DNA from: Candidatus Scalindua sp.
GTDB lineage: Bacteria; Planctomycetota; Brocadiia; Brocadiales; Scalinduaceae
DNA: 40,715 nucleotides
Direction: 5' to 3'
NCBI GenBank assembly: GCA_018670825.1
Contig: JABHIW010000042.1
Coordinates: 1 to 40,715 of the forward strand
Shown here: positions 35,186-40,715 of the stretch, piece after piece
Layout: every line of letters begins with the position of its first letter
How positions within the stretch are numbered: position 1 is the first letter of the stretch
The notes under the pieces: generated by a model
What the model was told of the DNA's origin: nothing
Databases searched by the model: none
Seen by the model: only the letters and a program-made list of their open reading frames with translations
Translations under genes and position numbers: made by a program

Positions 35186-36721
35186 TTACTTAGGAGGAAA
35201 CAGTTTGCTTAGTAGCTTGAATTTTTCTCTGGCATCACCAAAATCTTTAGCCCTGGGGCCTACTAGAGTAGGATTAATAAGTATAATAAGCTCCGATTTC
35301 CGTGTATTTATTATTTCTCTGCGAAAGAGCCTGTTGATATAAGGAATATCACCCAAAATAGGGAACTTAGAAATATTTTTAATAACATCATCAGACATCA
35401 AGCCTGCTATAAGAACAGTCTCTCCTTCCGCAATAGTTGCTACAGTCTCTGTCTCACGGGTATCTATAATAGGTTTCTGTGCAGTTCCTGATGTCTTTAA
35501 TCCTTGCAAGGAGGAAACACTTGGATGTATGTCCATGGTAATCATTCCCTCTGAGTCCACATGCGGAGTCACGTCCAGGAATACGCCATAGCTAAAGGGT
35601 TCAGCGGTTGTAGTAGCAATTGGATTTCCACTTGATCCTGTACTTTGCTGGGACTGAAAAATTACGTCTTCTCTCACACTGCGGATTATGGCCTTTTGAC
35701 CATTCAGGGTGGAAACCTGTGGGGAAGAGAGCACAGTAACATCTCCATATACCTCCATCGCCTTAATGGTGGCGGTCAAATCTCCTCGATTGATTATACC
35801 CGTAATCGGATTGGCAAAAGTAGAAAAAGTATTTAAGGACGTGTCAAGAGGGGCAAATGACTGAGCAAGGGACCCAGGGGCGTTATTTCCAGTGGACCCT
35901 ATGGCTTTAAGACCTGAGAACGTAGCAGTCCAATCTATGCCAAAGTCAGACCCTTCTGTAAGTTTTATTTCAATTATCTTCGCCTTGATAAGTATCTGTT
36001 TTTTTGTCTCTCTCTTAAAATCAGCTAAAAAGGATGCTATTCCCTTCATATTTGAACGGTAGTCTGTAACGGATATGCGGCCAATTCTCTTACTGATACT
36101 AAATTTTCCTTTCTCAGAAAGAAGGTCTATAATTCCGCTCTCCAATTCTCCCCATACATCTATTTTCTCCATTGTTGAGACAGAACCGAAGCTGGCAGAG
36201 CTGCTGCCTGAACCCTCACCACCTGATGTCTCTCCTCCACCACCGGTCATAGCTACAAGTGAAGTTGCGGCACTCCTGTTTGTGGTACTGTAAACAAATT
36301 CAAAGATACGTGTCACCATCCTTGGTTTCGATATCCTGAGGATATCATTTTCTAATACATACTCAAGACCTAAAGGACCCAGTAAGATTGTCATTACATC
36401 ATCCAGGGGAAGTTCCTTTAAATCCACCGTTACTCTTCCGGATACGTCAGGGTCTACCACGACGTTATACTCTGGCAGCTCCTCAGCAAACAGAAAGAGT
36501 ATTTTTCTCAATTCCATGTCCTTTACTGACAAACTATAGAGTTTTTCTCTCTCCTTCATCTTCTCTACCACCTGAGTCACAGGCATTACTTCTAATTGAC
36601 TAATTGCTGCCTCTTGGGTCGCAACTTGAGTAATGGGCATCTCTTTCAAGCCTAAGAGTTCAGGGACCTTGCATCCTGCAAGAAACAAGATGGTTACGGA
36701 TAAAATAATAATTTTCCTCAT
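35186..36721 (-). CDS. pilQ: secretin, PilQ/GspD-like outer-membrane lipoprotein
   Basis: A 511-residue precursor with a lipoprotein signal (ILFLAGC, lipobox Cys at 17). A secretin/TonB N0-type domain lies at about residues 60-135 (LSVKDMELRKILFLFAEE... VTVDLKELPLDDVMTILLG). A Ser/Gly-rich loop spans 160-182, an N1-like domain follows, and the secretin C-domain holds TVLSSPQVSTLNGQKA, DVTPHVDSEGMITMDIHPSV and VATIAEGETVLIAGL, plus a terminal ELIILINPTLV strand. It is shorter than typical PilQ (~700) and lacks AMIN domains, so it resembles the compact secretins called MshL/PilQ-like. AAGGAG precedes the ATG. It forms the outer-membrane pore for the pilus. Confidence 0.88.
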   Translation of the reverse strand: MRKIIILSVTILFLAGCKVPELLGLKEMPITQVATQEAAISQLEVMPVTQVVEKMKEREKLYSLSVKDMELRKILFLFAEELPEYNVVVDPDVSGRVTVDLKELPLDDVMTILLGPLGLEYVLENDILRISKPRMVTRIFEFVYSTTNRSAATSLVAMTGGGGETSGGEGSGSSSASFGSVSTMEKIDVWGELESGIIDLLSEKGKFSISKRIGRISVTDYRSNMKGIASFLADFKRETKKQILIKAKIIEIKLTEGSDFGIDWTATFSGLKAIGSTGNNAPGSLAQSFAPLDTSLNTFSTFANPITGIINRGDLTATIKAMEVYGDVTVLSSPQVSTLNGQKAIIRSVREDVIFQSQQSTGSSGNPIATTTAEPFSYGVFLDVTPHVDSEGMITMDIHPSVSSLQGLKTSGTAQKPIIDTRETETVATIAEGETVLIAGLMSDDVIKNISKFPILGDIPYINRLFRREIINTRKSELIILINPTLVGPRAKDFGDAREKFKLLSKLFPPK

Positions 36722-37699
36722 TTTTTCTCCTTATATTTTGATAGTATGGTAGTGATTGAATACTCCCATACTATGGTATACATGTTGAGCTAAATCCTTG
36801 CTAACATACGGTATATGCCTAAATAGTCAAGTATATTATTTCGCTGTTTTGTTAAATATAGCTATCGTAAATTTCAAAAAATTCTCCTCGGAATTTTATT
36901 AATAATACATTATTAAGATGTAAGGATTACTTAGGAACCGCAAACTAATTGCCAAAATAATGAGAAAACTCAATTTTTCGTAAGGCATTAGTATAACAGC
37001 TTATGCAAACGGCAATGTTAACCTGGCTTCATCCCAATTAGTTTTAACAGGTACCATTCTGGGGCAATCAGGGTTATTATGTACTTTAACGATAAAGTGA
37101 TCATCTTTTTTTATATATACGTAGCGTAATAAACGGTATATCTACTCCTTTCCGGTCAGATTTTCTCAACTCGATATATTTTCCGTACGAAGTCCTTGTA
37201 AACCATTGAATGTACCTTAAAAGACAACTCTACAAGGTGGAGTGGGGTGGAGAGTAGCGAAAGCAGGGAGAGCGCTTGCAAATTGGATACGCTTTCTTGG
37301 AAATTGATAAATCTTAACTAAAGCACGGTGTCTACTACTTTAAGAATTAAGATATTTACTTTTTTCAAAAAATATAGAGATCGTAGGTATTATTAAATTT
37401 ACAATTTTGTCCATTAATTAAATATATGCATAGGAATTTCAATGTTTGTGATGTTGAGATTCTTCGGTCGTTCCTTTCACGCCAAAGGCGGATCTGCCTC
37501 CCGACTGAGTCGGATCTAAGAGGCTACCCGCAGGGTTGTCCTCAGGAGACTGGCACGACCTCAGAATGACATACAGAAATGTCATTCTGAATGTAACGAA
37601 GCGGAATGAAGAATCTAACTTGACGATTTTACCCATTAAGATAAACATAAAATCGCAATATCATCATACATTGAGAGACACACATCTAATTTTGATTTG
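36722..37699. other. 978-bp gene-free gap inside the pilus cluster
   Basis: No frame here looks coding on either strand. It separates pilP from pilQ, which adjoin in most pil operons. Its right part (37456-37618) is a composite of nested palindromes, listed separately. The rest is AT-rich, with no recognised gene, tRNA or strong terminator. It must hold the promoter for pilQ, but I cannot point to a convincing one. Confidence 0.6.
37456..37618. repeat. composite dispersed-type repeat with nested palindromes
   Basis: Outer arms: AGATTCTTC (37457-37465) and GAAGAATCT (37609-37617). Inside is an exact 12-bp inverted repeat, TCAGAATGACAT (37561-37572) and ATGTCATTCTGA (37579-37590), with a 6-base loop. 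The middle carries several small palindromes (GACTGAGTC, ACCCGCAGGGT, TCCTCAGGA). The TTCATTCTGA...GAAGAATCT style is that of repeats scattered in many bacterial genomes. Confidence 0.75.
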
Positions 37700-38230
37700 T
37701 CAATACCCCGATCTAACAAGCTCAACAACTTTCACTCCATTTTCAATGTTTCGCAATGGGAGATTTCTTTTTTCATTTTCTTTCCCTATTAATACAACGT
37801 TTTCTGCTTCTATCTCTAGCACCTGTTCTTCTCCTAACCAATCCCCTTTCTTGACCCATATACCGTTAATATTTGCACTGACTATATTACCGCTTTGAAA
37901 GATTCCGTTTACACTGCTGGCGACAACCCCCTCTTGCCATTCTGTATATTCTGAATAGTCGCTTACCGCTTCTGCTCTTTCCTCAAATCTTACACCTGAA
38001 GGTAGCGAGAATGGGTTACGGTACACAGTTACTTTCTCTGCAGAACTGTTATTGGCTTTTACCTCTTCAGCGTTTAATGTTGTGAAACAGGCACTTAAGA
38101 CCCCTGATATGATAACGGCCGGTATAAGGAAAAACTGAGTTCTCATTCGGGTTGCATGTCGGTACGACATACATCTTCTTAATTTCCAATATACTAAGTC
38201 ACTTAATAATCTAATTCTGAGCAATCGCAT
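37700..38230 (-). CDS. pilP: PilP-like pilus assembly protein
   Basis: A 176-residue protein whose N-terminal ~25 residues are basic, followed by a hydrophobic segment with a lipobox-like LSAC. The C-terminal domain starts near YRNPFSLPSGV and contains VNGIFQSGNIVSANINGIWVKKGDWLG, the small beta-domain shared by PilP and GspC HR proteins. PilP links PilNO to the secretin. I choose the ATG at 38230 because AAGGAG lies 9 bases before it; TTG at 38239 is too close to that site. It overlaps the pilO stop by about 20 bases, so the two are translationally coupled. Confidence 0.8.
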   Translation of the reverse strand: MRLLRIRLLSDLVYWKLRRCMSYRHATRMRTQFFLIPAVIISGVLSACFTTLNAEEVKANNSSAEKVTVYRNPFSLPSGVRFEERAEAVSDYSEYTEWQEGVVASSVNGIFQSGNIVSANINGIWVKKGDWLGEEQVLEIEAENVVLIGKENEKRNLPLRNIENGVKVVELVRSGY

Positions 38231-38837
38231 TATTATCAACTCCTTTCTCTTTCTGACTATACAGGTTTATTTCCATATTCGATGTAAGCCTGGGATATAA
38301 CTCTTCAGCACCACTTAAATCTAATTTCTCAACAACAATGAAGGTTTCCAGATGCTGAATAGTCTCCATGAACTCTTCCAGTTTATCATATTTGCCTTGC
38401 AGACTTATATGAAGAATAGTCTTGGTAAAGGTGGGTCTTTTGACTTCAGGAGATTCTCCCGCTTCTTTTCCGGTCGGTTGTTGTGGTGGCGGTTCCTGGA
38501 CAATAGAAGACATGTTTACCACTTTCAAATTCAGCCTTTTAGCCTCATCCTCTATGGTTTTAATCAGTGGAATTATCTCTCCGCTTTTAGCTGTTTTCGT
38601 CCTGAGACTAACTAGTTGTTCCTCCATCTTTGCGACTTGCTCCTTAAGAGGCTTGAAGGCGGCAACCTGAATTTCGGCATTTCTTATCTCCTTGTCTTTT
38701 ACTTCGATATCCTTACGGATTTGGACCATTTGTTTCTGTGAGGGGTCGTAATAGAGCATATAAAACCCTGTTAACAAGGCTATTGCAACAATAGTACCCA
38801 TCATAATACTCTGTTTTCTGTCTAACTTTGAAATCAT
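38211..38837 (-). CDS. pilO: PilO-like inner-membrane pilus assembly protein
   Basis: A 208-residue protein with a short cytoplasmic start, one transmembrane helix (MMGTIVAIALLTGFYMLYY, about residues 12-30), a coiled coil (VRKDIEVKDKEIRNAEIQV... KMEEQLVSLRTK, about 38-80), and a ferredoxin-like C-terminal domain (ILHISLQGKYDKLEEFMETI). This is the PilO layout. It pairs with the PilN part of the preceding gene to form the inner-membrane alignment complex. AGGAGG 9 bases before the ATG. The pilMN stop is 5 bases upstream. Confidence 0.9.
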   Translation of the reverse strand: MISKLDRKQSIMMGTIVAIALLTGFYMLYYDPSQKQMVQIRKDIEVKDKEIRNAEIQVAAFKPLKEQVAKMEEQLVSLRTKTAKSGEIIPLIKTIEDEAKRLNLKVVNMSSIVQEPPPQQPTGKEAGESPEVKRPTFTKTILHISLQGKYDKLEEFMETIQHLETFIVVEKLDLSGAEELYPRLTSNMEINLYSQKEKGVDNNAIAQN

Positions 38838-38842
38838 AAGGC

Positions 38843-40543
38843 TTAACCTCCTATGTAATTATATTGACAGCTAAGAGTGAACCTTAAGCCGTCCGTAGTA
38901 TAACTCTCTTCCTCCGCTACGGAAACCATACGTACATCATCAAATAGTGGAGAATCTTTCAACGCGGCCATAAAATTAGACAGGGCCGGCCCTCTTTCAT
39001 CCAGGGAGAATGCAGTGCCTTTTACCATGACAAATCTTTTTCCCTCCTGTTCGAAAACATTTATTCCTTCCAAACGTGTATTGTCAGGGGAGCAAAGCCT
39101 GAGGGCTTCTAATATCCCAGCCGGATCCATACTTCCTCTAACAAGATCCATAGGAAAGGAGTTCATTTCTGCCTGCAGCATCCTCTTTTTTGCGCTTAAA
39201 GCTTTCGTCGCAGCACTTAATGGATTCAGCCTCGTAAGTTCTTTTGTTTTCATGTCTAACTCAGCACTACTACTGGTCAGATGAGTAGAGACACTCCAGT
39301 AAAAAATAAGTATAAGTATAACTGCAACACCACTCGGGGCGAGTAAAGGCTTAATAAGACCGAGTTTTTTCTTTGCTGCCTTCTTTTTCATACGAAGGAA
39401 ACTCATATCTCCTTTCTCCCATGCGGCTAACCCAAGTGGCATAGTGAATGCGGTAGTAATATCCATGAAATCATCTTTCGATATTCTTCCCGCAAAATCT
39501 GCTGATTGAAATGGGTCAGCCAGCTCTACCTCTATTCCCAGGTCTTCGACAAGGAATTCCTTCAAACCTTTCAATCCCGCACCACCACCGGACATAATAA
39601 TCTTTTCTACCTTAGGTATTTGAAATTCTGACATATAAAAATCAAAACTGGTCCTGATCTCACTTAATAGCCTCTCCAGAAATGGACTCATGAGCCTTGG
39701 TATTTGATTGAGCAACACGCCTTCCTTTGCCGTTGCACCAGTTGCTGTAGATGGCGGTAATCCATATTCACGTTTAATGTTTTCAGCTTCGTTGTAAGTG
39801 AGCGTACGCGGACTTCCCTCTTCCGTTACCAAAGGCTCTGTCATTAGGGATCCTGTAACCTCGTTGCCACCTAAGTTGACAGTCCTCGTAAACTCCAATA
39901 TCCCATTATTTAATAAACTAATGGTTGCCCTCTCGTAACCTATATCCAACAGGGCTATTACTTTCTCTTTATACGCTTTTTTGCTAAGCTGGAATGATTT
40001 CCATAGGACCATAGGGGCTACCGTTACCGCTACAGTCCTCAGACCTGCTGCACTGATTATAGATTTTTGTTGTTCTACTACATCTTTGTGTGCTGCTACA
40101 AGGAGAATATCCTGGTTTATTACGCCTTTTACCTCTTTCTCACCAACAATTGTGTAATCCACTTCTAATTGTTCCACAGAAAAGGAGACCTGTTTTGATG
40201 CTTCATAGGGAATAACTTCGTCAAGCTCTTCCGGTGGCATTGGAGGCATGGTAATACGCCTTATAAAAACCTGAGGTCCTGATACCATAACAACCACATC
40301 CCTGGCTGAAATATTCCCTTCAGCCAGACACTCTTTAATCAACTCTGCTACTGCCTCTGGATCCCTTCCGGCTTTTCTCAGTTCGAGAGGTAACTCCTTC
40401 TTTGCCAGGCCCTTAATCTCGGGACCTGTGCCGGTAAGGCGGAATTCCATTACTTTTATCCAATAGCTGCCGATATCAATGCCCAGTATCGTGCGTCCAC
40501 TACCTTTTTCCCGATTGAATGATGAAAAAAATTGTCCTAACAT
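38843..40543 (-). CDS. pilM: PilM-PilN fusion protein
   Basis: A 566-residue protein. Residues 1-~370 are a PilM actin-like ATPase: GIDIGSYWIKVMEF near 22-35, a VAAHKDVVEQQKSIISAAGL block, LLDIGYERATISLL, and IIMSGGGAGLKGL near 315-327. It then runs without a stop into a PilN-like part: basic linker KKKAAKKK, one transmembrane helix (about 408-425), a short coiled coil, and the PilN fold. PilM and PilN are usually separate, with PilM binding the PilN cytoplasmic tail; here the contact is made covalent. GAGG 6 bases before the ATG. It is the first gene of the pilMN-O-P group. Confidence 0.9.
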   Translation of the reverse strand: MLGQFFSSFNREKGSGRTILGIDIGSYWIKVMEFRLTGTGPEIKGLAKKELPLELRKAGRDPEAVAELIKECLAEGNISARDVVVMVSGPQVFIRRITMPPMPPEELDEVIPYEASKQVSFSVEQLEVDYTIVGEKEVKGVINQDILLVAAHKDVVEQQKSIISAAGLRTVAVTVAPMVLWKSFQLSKKAYKEKVIALLDIGYERATISLLNNGILEFTRTVNLGGNEVTGSLMTEPLVTEEGSPRTLTYNEAENIKREYGLPPSTATGATAKEGVLLNQIPRLMSPFLERLLSEIRTSFDFYMSEFQIPKVEKIIMSGGGAGLKGLKEFLVEDLGIEVELADPFQSADFAGRISKDDFMDITTAFTMPLGLAAWEKGDMSFLRMKKKAAKKKLGLIKPLLAPSGVAVILILIFYWSVSTHLTSSSAELDMKTKELTRLNPLSAATKALSAKKRMLQAEMNSFPMDLVRGSMDPAGILEALRLCSPDNTRLEGINVFEQEGKRFVMVKGTAFSLDERGPALSNFMAALKDSPLFDDVRMVSVAEEESYTTDGLRFTLSCQYNYIGG

Positions 40544-40691
40544 AGATTACCTCACTCCGTTAATTACTTTGTTGTAATTAGTTTCTGTACGGGAATTCCT
40601 AAGCGTAATAATAGTCGTATGTTATGTATAGTATGAGGCAGTAGAAACCCTTGCAAATTGGGAGTAAACTGATACAATTCAATTCCTTAAG

Positions 40692-40705
40692 TTGTTGTAC
40701 AACAA
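40692..40705. promoter_or_regulatory. 14-bp perfect palindrome upstream of pilMN
   Basis: TTGTTGTACAACAA is its own reverse complement. It lies about 150 bases upstream of the pilMN start, in the presumed promoter region. It could be an operator for a dimeric regulator; no regulator gene points to it. Confidence 0.35.
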
Positions 40706-40715
40706 TGAATTATAT

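Noticed and set aside
37439-37648. 69-codon minus-strand frame in the pilus gap
   Set aside because: It is a translation of the palindromic dispersed repeat and not a plausible protein.
1-40715. CRISPR array, IS element with transposase, or prophage
   Set aside because: No regularly spaced repeats, no transposase or integrase frame and no phage structural genes were seen on either strand.

Overview
This window is a bacterial chromosome segment with an AT-rich background. One 60-base line of rpsA, counted by hand, is 35% GC. It carries housekeeping genes (mtaB, cmk, rpsA, apt, a tRNA-Arg, rluD, tatA) and most of the inner part of a type IV pilus cluster. AT-rich sequence, dispersed palindromic repeats and a PilM-PilN fusion would fit a planctomycete, perhaps of the anammox group. 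That is only an impression, because no marker in the window settles the taxonomy.

Layout. (1) 1-4.9 kb is a decayed accessory stretch: a small SAM methyltransferase, a 5'-truncated AlbA/HATPase_c_4-type regulator bracketed by about 62-bp direct repeats, a DUF4160-DUF2442 pseudogene with three lesions, and an intact DUF362 gene. (2) 4.9-6.3 kb is mtaB. (3) 6.3-12.3 kb is an insertion-like block: a cupin gene (DUF985) with an in-frame TGA, a structured three-way-junction repeat, a secreted DUF2608 HAD-like phosphatase, and a 1219-residue protein. A degenerate second copy of the mtaB 3' end closes the block. (4) 12.4-15.1 kb holds an unrecognised 416-residue protein, a toxin-antitoxin pair whose toxin is frameshifted, and a secreted phospholipase-D-like protein. 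(5) 15.2-20.6 kb holds cmk, rpsA, apt, tRNA-Arg(CCT), a TPR membrane protein, rluD, tatA and a 32-residue basic microprotein. (6) 20.7-28.3 kb holds a multi-sensor diguanylate cyclase, a macrodomain protein, an O-antigen ligase/TPR protein and a TauE/SafE transporter. (7) 28.6-40.5 kb, all on the minus strand, holds pilMN (fused), pilO, pilP, a secretin, a TPR pilotin-like protein, pilB, two PilT-type ATPases and a TldE/PmbA-like gene.

The standout is the 1219-residue protein at 8312-11971. Its first ~315 residues read as a DyP-type heme peroxidase of the YfeX kind. The rest is a complete pyruvate-formate-lyase-type glycyl radical enzyme with the thiyl Cys motif (GCYEP) and the C-terminal glycyl-radical loop. 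I know of no described enzyme joining a heme peroxidase to an oxygen-sensitive glycyl radical enzyme. The gene is clearly richer in GC than its neighbours, has no activase beside it, and lies in a block flanked by a duplicated mtaB end. Together these suggest horizontal acquisition. The pilus genes form a coherent assembly/retraction module; the diguanylate cyclase and surface-polysaccharide ligase nearby fit a surface-attachment theme, but that link is inference.
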